A stretch of 64,000 nucleotides of DNA from Thozetella sp. PMI_491. Taxonomy: Eukaryota > Ascomycota > Sordariomycetes > Chaetosphaeriales > Chaetosphaeriaceae. The notes under the pieces are model-generated. The model made no database searches and had not been told where the DNA came from. It saw nothing but the letters and a program-made list of their open reading frames with translations. The position numbers were made by a program, and so were the translations under genes. Where the stretch lies: positions 2,517,757-2,581,756 of the forward strand of contig MU270015.1 of assembly GCA_021432635.1 (NCBI GenBank), read 5' to 3'. Shown here one piece after another: positions 43,442 through 54,664 of the stretch. How positions within the stretch are numbered: the stretch's first letter is position 1; every line of letters begins with the position of its first letter.

Positions 43442-45089
43442 CTATTGAACAGGTACCATCAAACGGTCAATGTCGGGACCCCAAGCTGTCCCAATCCCCT
43501 CTATGGCGACCGTATTCTCTGAGCCCTTCTTCAAGTGCACATTGAGCGTGCTGCTCGCCGGATCTCCTTTGGCGGGCAGAAATGCCACTTTTCTCCCCTC
43601 ATCCCCGTTGACTCTCACGTTGGCATGCCGCTGGCTGCTGTCTGCATTGATATACTTGATACGGATGGTCGTCATTCCGTCAATGTCACTCTTAATACCG
43701 GTGAAGGTGACGCTACCTTTGTCTGGGCCCCCAATGTACCCAGCAGCAACCTTATTCGAGCACCCAGAACAGTCAACGTCCCGTGCCTTGCCGCCGTAGG
43801 TTCCTTTCTCCCCCTCGTAGCTGCTTTCGGATGGGGGTGTCTGCCATGCGGCAAAGTTCGTTGTGGGAACCCAGCTCACAAAGTTCTTCATGGTGACGCT
43901 GGTTCCACTGATGCTCAATGGGAGCCATACGTACGCGCTCGCCATTAAATTGTCCTTGAGCCACCTGTCGCCCATGTAGATTGCAGTGCTTTCGCTGGTC
44001 TTGAGGATGTAGGTTGTTTGTGAGTTGTAGGTCTGTGCTGTTAGCTAAGCTTCCTTACCCTGAAGAGCGTTTCGTGTTGCCAAGCAACGCCATAGATCTA
44101 GCACATCCTGCGACAAATGGCAAACAAAGACTAACCTTGGAACCGCTATCAGCAAATTTCTTCCAGCCGGACCAACCAGAACTAAGAGATGTCGACGTTG
44201 TGTATTGATTCTCATTCGCGTCCCATCCGGTCATCATGGACGCGAACATGTAGTAAGTCTTTCCTAGCTTGAGCATGGCAGGTGCCTCGACGCGATTTCC
44301 GCCCTCTAGCTTCCAGCCATAGACGTCGGTCGTGGGTGACAGATAATCATCGGAGAGCGCAACAATACGCAGGCCATATTGTCGCTTCCAGATATCAGCG
44401 CTAGCTTTATCATGACGCGAGGGAGAGCGGCTCTTACATCTTCAGTCAACAGGTAGGCTTTACCGTCGTCATCCTTGAACAATCCCATGTCGCGACTTTG
44501 CCTTCCTAACCTGACAATATACCAGTTAAACTTAGAGCAGCTTGAAGATACGCGTCTTGTAACTCACGGTTGGAAGCTTCGGATATACTCGTATTTCCCG
44601 CAAACGGAATCCCCAGTTGCCACCGCAACCCTAGCCTCGCCGTAACTACCGCTGTCCATGTGCATCCAAAGCACGTACTTCCGAGTCTTGTCATTGTAAA
44701 TGACCTTGGGTCTCTCCACTACCCGGTTGGGTCCAAGGTCGCCGGAGCTGGTTCGGGACAGGAGGGCACCAACAAGCGTCCACTGGACGAGATCCGTCGA
44801 CGAGTAGCAGTTGACATTTGTAAAAGATTGACCGCTGCTCTTGTCCTCGCCAACCATGTAATAGGTGTCGTTTATTTGGATCAGCCCTGCCCCATGCGCT
44901 TGCAGGTGTTCACCGTTTGACTGGGCAACTGTTAGACGAATTCAACCTTCGTAAGGTGTGTTACTCCCGCTTCGGCTAAATGGCATGGGGCAAGCTCACA
45001 GTTGTCCATGTGCCCCCTGGCACGACTTGCAGGGATGCCACAACGCCCCGACAGAGCGCCGCTTGGAGTGCAAGTGAAAGGAGCCGCAT
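43442..45089 (-). CDS. GH43 exo-beta-1,3-galactanase-like enzyme with CBM35
   Basis: Secreted glycosidase, 451 residues, from five exons (45089-45000, 44920-44568, 44510-44438, 44384-44136, 44032-43442) with introns of 79, 57, 53 and 103 nt. A signal peptide is at about 1-19 (MRLLSLALQAALCRGVVA). The five-bladed propeller follows: SNGEHLQAHGAGLIQI, TYYMVGEDK, CYSSTDLVQW, VERPKVIYND, SRDMGLFKDDDGKAYLLTED and GNRVEAPAMLKLG. The Glu in RVEAPAM is the expected general acid. The pattern HGAGL in place of a DP motif points to the GH43 subgroup with exo-1,3-galactanase activity, which lacks the usual Asp base. The last 135 residues (YEGEKGTYGGKARDV, GYIGGPDKGSVTF, WGPDIDRLMVP) form a CBM35-type galactan-binding module. 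Intron 1's acceptor is set by reading-frame continuity, TTGCCCAG. Confidence 0.9.
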
Positions 45090-47603
45090 CTTGCACGATC
45101 GCTACTGACAAGTTGCAAAACTATCCGATACAGATCGCGCAAGCATAGCCGGCATATGGACATCTTTATAAACGGGAAAACTGCCATCCTCGTTGTGGTT
45201 GTGCGGGGCAGCAATTTGCAACCGTCTTGAACGATAAATTAACCGCCTCTGTGCTTTGATTGGAGGCGTGGACCACGGAGCCTCGGGTGCGGACAACGTT
45301 CTGGAAGGGTTACGACGCTTCCCGCATGCAATCTATACCGGACCTCTGCCTAATATAACAGCAAAACTGCCCCGCGTGACACCTGCCATTGAAATGCACC
45401 GGCTTGGCCTAGTAGGCATGCTGCCCGTATTTCCGCGTCTGAAGAAATGAACTACGCCATCGGCCGGCAGACCTGCTACCTATCCCGAGTTTCATTTGAA
45501 ACCCTAGACTCGACTGTCTAAAATATCTGGGATTTGGGGATCATTTACCGCAGAGCCTGCGATTTCCTCGTGACTAATCGGTTACTAGCACAAGGTGGCC
45601 CTGTGCCAACCGAAAAGAAAGAAACAAATCGGACGACCAACGGACTTGATCGAGTGGGTAATTACAAGAGCAGCATTGGATATCTACGAAGTGGAGCGCC
45701 TTTTTTCCTCGGAATATTCTTAGCCGTTAAAGGTCACCCGGGGGGATACAGCTAGCTGATATATTTGGGGTCTTGGGAGAGATGGCTACTGAAGTTCGTT
45801 TTGTTGCCGGTCAATTTTTCACCTGGAAACTTGCGCTAGTGCTAGCAAGAAAGGTACATAATTTTGGGCCCATTTTGCAACCCATGACAAGAAGCGCGGG
45901 TTCTCGGCCAAGTTGTGTAGCGAAAGCCGCGTACCTGTCCAGTCACCTGTCCAGGTTCCAGACCGGTGGGCTCGAACTTCAAATTGGGTGGTATAAACAC
46001 CGGTGTGAAATGCCGAGACTCTGCAGGGTCTCTCTCGCCCGGCTGGTTACTAGGGGGTGGTGAACTGATGATGATAGTTATAGATCTCTGCCAGTAGGAA
46101 CCTTTAAACCCTTGCCTTCTATTTGTTGTTTCGAGAAAGAAAAACAATACTAGAACAACCTTTGAGCGAATCTGGAACATCTATCCGGCAGCCGTGATGT
46201 GTGTGGCCCTGCTGTATTGGCCTTATCCGGGTTCCTCTTGTTTCATACTGACCGATTTGTGACAAGTTCTTCAAATTCAGGGTTCTCGAAACCCACTGCT
46301 ACCAATTTTTTTTTTTTTTTTTTTTGGAAATCTGTGCGTTTTAGCTGCAATTGTTACAGAGGATGGTTGGAGTCCCAATCTACCGAATCAGGCATTGTAA
46401 ACGAAAATTTCACAATCTCGCGATCGCAGAAGTGGAAGTCTCAATGTTTTGTTTTGTTTAGCTTGCCTTGGTCCATGCAACAAGGGCGTCCTACCCCCTA
46501 AGCCTTCGGTTGGTGGTTCCGTCTTTCCTCCTTCCATAGCCGAGTGAGTGGGCAGCTAGATTGTATCTATATAATGCTTCTCCGGGGTCTTGCTGGAATT
46601 ACCGACTTTTCAGCACTTCCAGTTGTCTTGGCGCGTTGCGCTCTCATGCCAGCTAGCGACAGGATACGCCCAGACGCGTTGTGTTTGAGGCTGGGCGCTA
46701 ACATCACCAGTGAACACGTGCATCAGGGGCAGCTGCAACTGGCAATTTCCAGCATTTTGTGAGCTGAAATTGCAAGAGTTTACGTCACCGTGAATGTATT
46801 CCGTACTTTGACAGAATTCACTCGACAATGGCAGCTGACAATATGTGACCTGGCTTGGTTAAATCCGGCTCACTCCCGGATGGCAGATGCGACGGGAAAG
46901 AGTGGACGGAAAAGGAGCTTGAATCCACGGCCGACGCGCCTCGTGGTTACATTGCAGGGCACGGATCGTTCCATTTAACTGTTCAATCGCGCAGCAGAGA
47001 CCTCGAGGACCGCTATGCCTACAGTAGCAATGAGCTGGCGTGGGCCGGTTTGAGGGCCATTCATTTGCCGTTGGCGACCCTTCAGACCTTGGCTTGGTTG
47101 GATCGACGGCGCTTCGTTTCAGTGATGGGGTGTATTCGTCCAATCGCAAAGGGCCCAATCGGCCCCGGAAACCCTGCGCCACATCCCGGCGATCTTGGGT
47201 TAGTTTCCCGGGTAGCTGGCGTCCCTCTTTTCAGGGCCCTCTCCGAATTTAATATTTTGAGACAGCATTATCGCCAGTGCGTCACGCAACTGTTTTAGCT
47301 GGGATGCCTGTCACCCATGCTCATGGGCATGCTGCTATTTTCCGATGCTACTAGTATCCACTCCCTCGTGGGCAAAGGGGGCTGAGAAGGAATCACGACG
47401 GGCAGAACCAAACCCAAAACCTTAATCGAACCTGATTCTTTCCCTTCTTCGTCGCGGCCTCATAATTCTCGAGCGTGCTAGCGATCCAGGTTGATTAGCT
47501 TCCACTGACTCCTACACTCCTTCTAGGCCGGTTACGAACTCGCTCCTGCTGGCCGGGACTCCTTTCATGGCGACGTCACGATCGATTTGCTGCCGGGTCA
47601 TGC
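45090..47603. other. Intergenic, 2.5 kb, no gene supported
   Basis: The upstream regions of the divergent GH43 and four-TM genes. A 20-T homopolymer lies at 46306-46325. Frames at 45773-46063, 46199-46501 and 46855-47298 have no splice-supported extension or recognised motif and are read as chance. CT-rich leader sequence appears at about 47440-47520. Confidence 0.45.
46306..46325. repeat. Poly-T tract (20 nt)
   Basis: An uninterrupted run of 20 T lies in the intergenic region. It could be a nucleosome-excluding tract or the end of a retroposed sequence, but no retroposon body was recognised beside it. Confidence 0.85.
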
Positions 47604-49478
47604 ATGCAGATGGACTGGAATTCTGGCGAGCGACAGCCGACTTCTCCGAATCCTGCTGATACGGTTGCCGCCCAAGCCAGAGAGCGGTCGAAACGAGCAC
47701 GCCGCCAGCGACGATGGTCGATCCTTTCGCTTTTGTTTCTGATTATAATTTTCCTGACCTCTGGGCTCGGAATTGCCCTGTCTGTCGTCATCGAATTCTT
47801 TCGCTTTCAATCCGCCGATAGCCTTGATGTGCCGAGTCGGAGTCTGCTGTTTGCTGCGTCTTGTGTGAGCCAGTTATACGTGGTTATGCACTTGGTGTCT
47901 TCGACGCGTTCATACGTTAGAGGTCATGGGTCACCTCAGATCTATGGCCAATATGTCATCGCCGTCTCCATGGCACTTGCGCGCCTTTCCTTTGCTGTCT
48001 GGATCGCCGCCGTTGTGACTGCTGCTCTGGTAGCAAAAGAGAAGGCTCCAGACCTGTCTTTAGGTCTGAGCGGCAATGTTGGATGGGCGCAGCTCATCGT
48101 CAGTGGCGCGGCTCTGTAAGTTGAACCCCGCCACTGTCCCTTCTTGCCTAATAGACTAATGTTCCGGCTTAGCCTTCCGACTGTCGGGATGCTCACAGTC
48201 GTTGAGTCAGCTGGGCGTCCTTTCGCGATTATTGGCATCTCCTCGGCTTCATTCGTCCGAGGGGAGACATTCACTAGTCTCAATGACGAAACCAGCGAAA
48301 AGTCGAGGTCAACCAAGGGGAAGAAAGCAGAGCAGGCTGCCGAGGAATCTGAACCAGAAGTCGTGAAGAGAAGGAGGACTCTCGTGAAAAAGAGGCCTCC
48401 AAGTATGAGAGGAAAGAATGGGTTAGAGAAGGACGAGCCCGACGCTTTACCAAAGTCGAGGATCGAACGCAGTTTCTCCGTCATCACCTACACGGCAGAC
48501 CATCGCCGCGTACGCAGCCAGCCCATACCAACGCCGCTTGACTCTATTTTTGCTTCCCAACCCCTGCCCGGCGCAGGCACAGATTCGCCTAGGGTCAAAG
48601 GTGACTTCGCCTGGAAACCACCTGTCCAGAACGTTGGGTCAATTCCTGATCTTGCCACCCTGCGAAGATCCGGCATCACATCCTTTGACCGGATAAGTTT
48701 ACAGAGCGATGAGATGAGTCTCATGGCACAAACTTCGGTAGCATCTTCGTCAAGTTCTCGGTCAAGCATGCAACCGACACTGCCCTCCATTGCGCTAGAC
48801 GACGAGTTCCATCTCAGGGTTCCTGCGATCTCCCGGTCAGGCGTGGATACAAAAAGGTGGACAGTGGCGCAGATGCCTTCCGCTTACTATGATAACAACG
48901 GCGTGGGCCCAATGCCAAGGAGAACTAGAACTGCTATTCCACGCCCAAAGTCAGACATGGCAGCTCCACCACCGATTCCAAGAAGCATGTCTTTATCCCT
49001 CCAGTCACGCTATTCTGTCACTTCGGGGCCACCCCCGCGCCTCTCTATGAATCGACAGTCAATGCGCTCCATCGCTTCACGCGATTCAACACCACAGCCG
49101 AACCGCGATTCGAGGCGATGGACCGTGATAAGCACACAAGAAAACGATTTTGAGAACATCCCGAACGTGCCCGAGTTGCCGAGAAGTCCCACGATTCCGG
49201 ACCTGACCTCTTCTCAAAACGTGGCTTTGTCACGGACTCCATCTATGATGACAAACTTTTCCCGGCCACGAACGGCGGCAGCTGCGATGATGAAGGCCAA
49301 AACTAGCCGTAGACTAGAGGCTGCTCGTGCACTCGGGATCACCCGAGCCGAAGCTCAACAGGAGGAAGTCATCGATCCCGTCGAAAACCTCACCCCTCGG
49401 CCAAGAACCGCTGCGGCGGCTTTAATGCAACATGCCATTGAGCGGCGAATCCAGGCTGCAAGGGCGCAGGCGGCGTAA
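47604..49478 (+). CDS. Four-TM membrane protein with long disordered tail
   Basis: Function not recognised. Exons 47604-48115 and 48173-49478 (57-nt intron, in phase) give 605 residues. The N-terminus is basic (RERSKRARRQRRW). Helices follow at about 38-60 (ILSLLFLIIIFLTSGLGIALSVV), 78-97, 117-140 and 158-190, the last crossing the splice junction (IVSGAALLPTVGMLTVVE). This is a MARVEL-like arrangement of four helices with short loops. Residues about 200-605 are hydrophilic, rich in Ser/Pro/Arg and predicted disordered, with many SP/TP sites. The C-terminus holds two copies of a helix-like element, RPRTAAAAMMKAKTSRR and RPRTAAAALMQHAIERR, each followed by AARA. It could sit at the plasma membrane with a cytosolic signalling tail; that is inference. 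Confidence 0.75.
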
Positions 49479-49700
49479 TAATAGGCTCTATAGATACACT
49501 AGACGAGACATTGTACATAGCTCAAGCTCATCTTGCATCTTGCAACATATGGGTAATATAATACAAACTCCCACGATAATCTTATGATCCATTAGGAACC
49601 AGAGTGCAATCTCCAGCACCTATTGGTCCACAAAGACTATAGAATATTCCTAACGTGGGAGGATATGCTCCACCTTGGATGTAGGAGCTCAGAAATGCAC

Positions 49701-51095
49701 TCAGGCCCCTGTCAAGCTTGCGAATAAAGAGCTTAGCAGGCCATCCACGCCGACCAATATACTGTCCAAGAGCTGACCGAGGTTACCCAAAAGTCCCTGA
49801 AGATGAAGGCTATTGTTGCAAAATAGAATATTGCACGACGGGCTAGCCAAAACATCCGCTAGAAGGACTTCTAATGCTACCGCCTCGAGCGTGGTCGATA
49901 AACTGAACGGCTCAGTCTCGTACGTTCCAGGCCCAGGGATGACAAAGCCCGGGTCGAGGATGCCAGGCATGAGTGCCTTGAAGAATTGGTAATACGTATC
50001 GTCCTTTGGACCCATGTCGGTAAGCACCGACATCCAAGAGACGGTCATGTTGAGGGAAGGAATGATATAGTTCTTCTGCTGCGGAGAGCCGGCCATGGCA
50101 TAGAGGTCTCTTGGGGCAGACGGGAACCAAGACCTGTTGAAGAAATACCCAGAGGGGCTGATACATGTATCATTGCCCGGCGATGTCGGTGATACCTGGT
50201 TGGTCCAAAAAAGGAGACCATAGCACCCATTTGTGGGGGATGGAACCGAGACTTGATTCACATAGTCTTCCGAGAGCACGCGGACACCATTCCAGGCTCC
50301 GCCGTTCTGCATAAAGAGTCCGAGCCGCGCGAAGTCATCTGGGTTCATATAGAGCCATGCATATCCATACGAATTGAAGGAGCGATCGCGGAACCAGACA
50401 TAGCGATCCTGCGGGATGCCAACTGGCGTGAAGAGATTCTGCTGGGCAAAGGCCTGGAGCTCTTGGTTGACCGCTCGGGAGACAACGTAAGCCAAGAGGT
50501 CAGGTACGCGCTGGGAATATGCAAAGACCGTGCCCGGAGTATTGATCAGAGGCTGGGCCAGTGCTTCTTGGGGAATGGACTCGTCTAGGAGGACAGTCAA
50601 GGCCTCGCTCACGACCCCCTTTGCGGTTCCAGCGGTCTCGGTCAGGAGTTGTCGGATCGTGATGGCCCGGTGGGCAGCATCGCCCCAGCTGTTAAATACG
50701 CTCAGGGGCAGGTATTTGTCGATTGCATCGTCAAGGTTGAGGAGGCCGCGGTCATACGCAATACCAGTAAGGATGGAGATCACGCCTTTGGTTGCGCTGA
50801 ATAGGTTCTTCTGGATGCCATCGGTCTTGACACTAGGATCTATGGCTTGGCTAGATGCGAAAAGGCAGTTGTTGCGGAATATCTTGATAGATACGACGCC
50901 GTTTCCGCTAGCATCTGCGATGGCTTGATTCGCAATAGCTTGATCGACATTCACCTGGGATGCATTCACAGTTTGGTAGGCCCCATCTGCATCTGGTAGA
51001 CTGCACTCCACCAGTGCCGTTGGCTCCGCCGTGGGTCCCGCCTGGACACTATTAGTTATTAATAGAGGGAATACAATGGATATTAAAGACTTCAT
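49701..51095 (-). CDS. Secreted beta-lactamase-like serine hydrolase (class C/EstB/NylB type)
   Basis: A single exon, 464 residues. A signal peptide is at about 1-19 (MKSLISIVFPLLITNSVQA). The penicillin-binding-protein/beta-lactamase fold motif SxxK reads S100-A-T-K103 in NLFSATKGV. The Yxx element is FAYSQ with Y193, where class C enzymes have Y-x-N. The C-terminal KTG-type region is unclear; YAMAGSPQQKNYIIP is the likeliest equivalent. A hydrophobic Leu-rich C-terminal extension (LLGNLGQLLDSILVGVDGLLSSL) is unusual and may be a GPI-type signal or an amphipathic tail. Relatives hydrolyse esters or small amides (6-aminohexanoate-dimer hydrolase, EstB), not necessarily beta-lactams. It converges with the four-TM gene. 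ATG at 51095 is the only start giving a signal peptide. Confidence 0.88.
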   Translation of the reverse strand: MKSLISIVFPLLITNSVQAGPTAEPTALVECSLPDADGAYQTVNASQVNVDQAIANQAIADASGNGVVSIKIFRNNCLFASSQAIDPSVKTDGIQKNLFSATKGVISILTGIAYDRGLLNLDDAIDKYLPLSVFNSWGDAAHRAITIRQLLTETAGTAKGVVSEALTVLLDESIPQEALAQPLINTPGTVFAYSQRVPDLLAYVVSRAVNQELQAFAQQNLFTPVGIPQDRYVWFRDRSFNSYGYAWLYMNPDDFARLGLFMQNGGAWNGVRVLSEDYVNQVSVPSPTNGCYGLLFWTNQVSPTSPGNDTCISPSGYFFNRSWFPSAPRDLYAMAGSPQQKNYIIPSLNMTVSWMSVLTDMGPKDDTYYQFFKALMPGILDPGFVIPGPGTYETEPFSLSTTLEAVALEVLLADVLASPSCNILFCNNSLHLQGLLGNLGQLLDSILVGVDGLLSSLFASLTGA

Positions 51096-53021
51096 CGTCG
51101 AATAGAGTGGCTCGGTGGGTCAGACATGGAGTAGGGGAGCAATTCGAAGCGACAAAGGCAAATATACCAACGAGATATTATGAACTAGAAGGGCTTCGAC
51201 TTATCTCTGCCCCCGCGCAACACGTGTATGACCCTTGTCAGTGTAGCACTGGCTGACGCGTGATAGGAGCTTTTGGCTTGCATCTTGGTTCCCCAATTGG
51301 TGACATTGCTTGTCGATCTATATCTCAAGTCTCTGCCAAGACACCCCGATTAGGTCAAACATTGGGGAGGGGACCTTGTTTATTGCTCTCGTATCCGCTG
51401 AGTGCGGAAAAGCTCGACGGTATCTCATTTGTGCCGCGCAACCCTGCAATGCCGGAGCCAGTCGCCAGTTTAACACTATCGTGGTATGGAATACGGGGAT
51501 GTAGCGACCCTTCTACACATGCTTCTAAGGAGGTCGACAATCCCGGAATTAAAGTCGTTGGCAGTCTCCATTTCGTATCAACACCTTGTTTTTACCTAAT
51601 TCTCTTTTCCCTCGGGGGTTAACTAACGCAAACATGCACGAGATTTGCGTCACAATACTTTTCACTTGTACCAAATAGCCCACAGTCGTCGTTGTTGGGC
51701 GTTGGTGGTCCGGGACGGCTGCTCTGCACCGATCGCGGCCAATACAGAATGATGGCACGATCAACATACACCGGCTGGCTCGAATCCAAGACATTGAGTC
51801 ATACGGAGCGACTATCTGGATGATGACGGCGCCCATAGCCGTACACGACGATGCTATGAAGTTCTGCACAGCGAAGCGTTTTTCGAGTGCGGGGTTAGCT
51901 CGGCAATAAATGAATGCTACGGCAGCTCAGTTCCCAAGGCCATGGCACGTGGGACCGCCGTAGGGACGATACCCGTCTTAGTCGTTAGAGCATGTAGCTT
52001 ATCTCCGTATCCACAACGATCCATCGGAAGACTCCCGATGCTAGTAGCCACTTCATAGCTATGGTAGATACCACGCACGAGTTCGCACCTACTTAATTAT
52101 TATCGGAGCAGAAATCGCTATCCTGCAGACAGAAGTGGATAGACCGGTGTTGCTTGGCGAAAAATTATTGCCCCGCGGGGTAAACAATACAAGATGGAGC
52201 CGTGTCTTCAGCTGCCACCAGCATTCGGTCGATCTTGACTATCCGAGTTCCCCCGTATTGGTCGCTGTGAAGTTTTCAGAAGATCAAAATTCTCCTTGGA
52301 GTTTCTGTCCGACGCAATAGCCTGCTATGCGATATACGTGCCACCTAGTAGCCGCCGCCGGGGTCTTGCGGGTGGCAGCCGCTTACAGCTCGAGCACTGT
52401 GTCAATTTCGGCCGGCATAGTCTACTTTGTTCCGCATATCGAGATAGCAAGCCTCCTTACACCCAAAGGATGAAGACATCTATTAACCAACATTCCGATA
52501 CAGGCCAAGATATCGGCGGTATCGTCAGACCTCCTCTCATCCCTCCTGACTCCGACCACTGGTCTCTCGTGAGCATTTCGGGAGCCTCTCAAGTATCAAT
52601 CTCTATATCTGGCACAATATAAGGATTGATATCATCGATGTATTTCGCCTAGCCGACCCGGGGGAGAGAGTGAGAATAGAAAGCCTCGAAGGGCAAGTTT
52701 TTACAAGAACATAATCTATAAAACGTTATAAATATTAACAGCCGCTCAGATACGGAGTTTTTAGTCTTTCTTTATAGCTTTAAACCCCCCAAAAGATCTA
52801 GTGTAAAATAGCTTCGTTAGAAAGCGTAGCTATGGCTAGTTGTGGGGATATTCGTATGGCTTTAAGGGGGATATGTCACGTTCAAAAGTTGTGATTCGCT
52901 TATAAATTACGTCAAAGGGGTTTTCACTGGCCCAGCTGCACCGCTCTTCGACCTCCAAAGAGAGTATTGTCGAGGAACAGCACGAATTAGCTGCCTGAGA
53001 CCCGTCATGCGCAAGTATAAA
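51096..53021. other. Intergenic, 1.9 kb, no gene
   Basis: The upstream region of the hydrolase gene and the 3' side of the next regulator. An AT-rich, TpA-dense patch lies at about 52680-52860. Frames at 51260-51622, 51549-51869 and 52296-52622 look random. Confidence 0.45.
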
Positions 53022-54664
53022 TTATACAAAACCAGCGATCCTGCTTCCCCGGGCGTAGGCCTTGGCAAGTATGCTGGAAACCCATTCTATCTCGCGCGCT
53101 CTGTCTATGCCACTGCGATCAGCCTGCCAGTGCCACCGCAGGATTAACAGCGGCGCATTGAGGCACGCAGGTCCGGCGCAGCGCATCCTTTCCTGCAAGA
53201 AGTAGCCCACCGAATAGCAGATGTGGCGCCCTGCGGCGCGCGTCCAATCGCTGCGGAAGCCGAGCGGAGGAAGCTGCGTAGGCCTAAAGTGAAGGGCACA
53301 CGGAGTCAGGCTGGTCTTTCTATTTGGCGCGCATATGCATTTGGCATCCTTAGGGAGGCGTGTTTCCAGGACCAAGGAGAACTCCTTCAGCTTTTGGTAG
53401 ATAGCACCGAGCTGGTAGCATACCATGGTCCGGGAGAGCCAGTAGAGTATAAGGGTCTGAGCGAGGTTGAAGCTCGGGAAGTCATACGCGATAGGGAACA
53501 ACTCGTCTAGGTCCGAGTCGGTGGATACAAACTTTTGGAACTCTCCAGATTTCTCTGGCCAGTAGAGCGGGCCTTGGATTTCTTTTGTCAGTCCTTCCAG
53601 CCATTCCGTCAGCCTCGCATCGAGGCGCCAGCAAAACCGAACGCGCTGGAGGATTGCGTCTAGGATCTCCGGGAGGGACGGGCTTTTTGTCATATCGACA
53701 ACACTAGTTAGAGTTTTGGAAATATGTAGCATGATATCGAGTAGATGATCGTGGGAATCCTTCGGCCGGGACGACCACGGCAAGTCGAGCCAATCCTTCC
53801 GAGATAGAAAGCTTTGGCTGCACTGTTGGAAACTATTGAATATCTACCGGAGCATAGTTAGTAGAGCCGTTCCACTGTGGAAACCACCGGGCCGCGTACC
53901 GAGTGCATGCGAAGCGCTCCTAGAACGCTGTGAGCGAAGCCGGAAGCGTGGCTTTGCGGGCCACGATACCGCAGCAGCTCCATTGCGCCTTTGTAGTGGG
54001 CCAAGTAACCTGCGGTCCCGTTCGTTGCACCCTCGGTGAACTCATACATTGTCAAAGCCAGGCAAGCCGCCAGCGTCTGGTCTTTATGCCGGAGGGCAGG
54101 GTGCATGATGGCCATGCGCAGCTCGCGGAGGCTGATGTCGTACAGTACGATGCTCTTATGTAGGAGATCAGCATTTCCATCCTGGCGCCCCAGCCGGGCT
54201 GCACACGAGGCCAACACCGCCGTCTCCAGCGCTGGGGTTAGAGACTCTAGGTCGGGGACACGCAAGAGCCAGTTGCGGTCCTGGTTGCTCCGGGTGGCGA
54301 TCTCATCCGGGAGATGTTGCCCGAGGTATAGAGAGAGTAGCTGCTGCCGGAATCCATGGCGAGCCGACACAGGCTTCGCGAGATTACGCCGCTGCGTGCC
54401 TGGATTGGTGCGATTGGCAGCCTGGGCATCGCTTGATGCTTGCTCGCCGGCGGCGTGCGCGCCATAGCCATGGCACTCACGGCGGCTGTTGGCGCATGTG
54501 CGGCACTTGGGCCTCTCACCGCTGCACTATACACGTGGTCAATCAGTACCTGGCCCAATCGGGCATGCGGGCAACCTCGCAGAATGCAGCAGGGACCTGC
54601 TCACCTTCACCTTCCTCTGCCGACACGTGACGCAGGCTGTGCGGCTCTTGTGAAAGGGCTTCAT
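53022..54664 (-). CDS. Zn2Cys6 fungal transcription factor
   Basis: Nuclear regulator of 502 residues from three exons (54664-54605, 54526-53900, 53843-53022), with introns of 78 and 56 nt. Intron 1 splits the zinc cluster: exon 1 gives MKPFHKSRTACVTCRQRKVK and exon 2 starts CSGERPKCRTCANSRREC, together C-x2-C-x6-C-x6-C-x2-C-x6-C at the extreme N-terminus. Intron 2 carries a perfect TACTAAC branch site, and its acceptor is chosen because it restores IFNSFQQCSQSFLSRKDWLDLPW, a conserved element of the Fungal_trans_2/DUF3468 regulator group. The middle region has LLSLYLGQHLP and LYDISLRELRMAIMHPALRHKD. The C-terminus, with AAGRHICYSVGYFLQERM, is as expected. Targets are unknown; the closest neighbour downstream on the other strand is the con-13 gene. 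Confidence 0.88.

Noticed and set aside
46306-46325. Poly-T tract considered as the tail of a minus-strand retroposed element.
   Set aside because: No element body or target-site duplication could be recognised next to it.
46855-47298. Plus-strand frame of 147 codons.
   Set aside because: Irregular composition, open frames on the opposite strand, no motif and no splice-supported extension.
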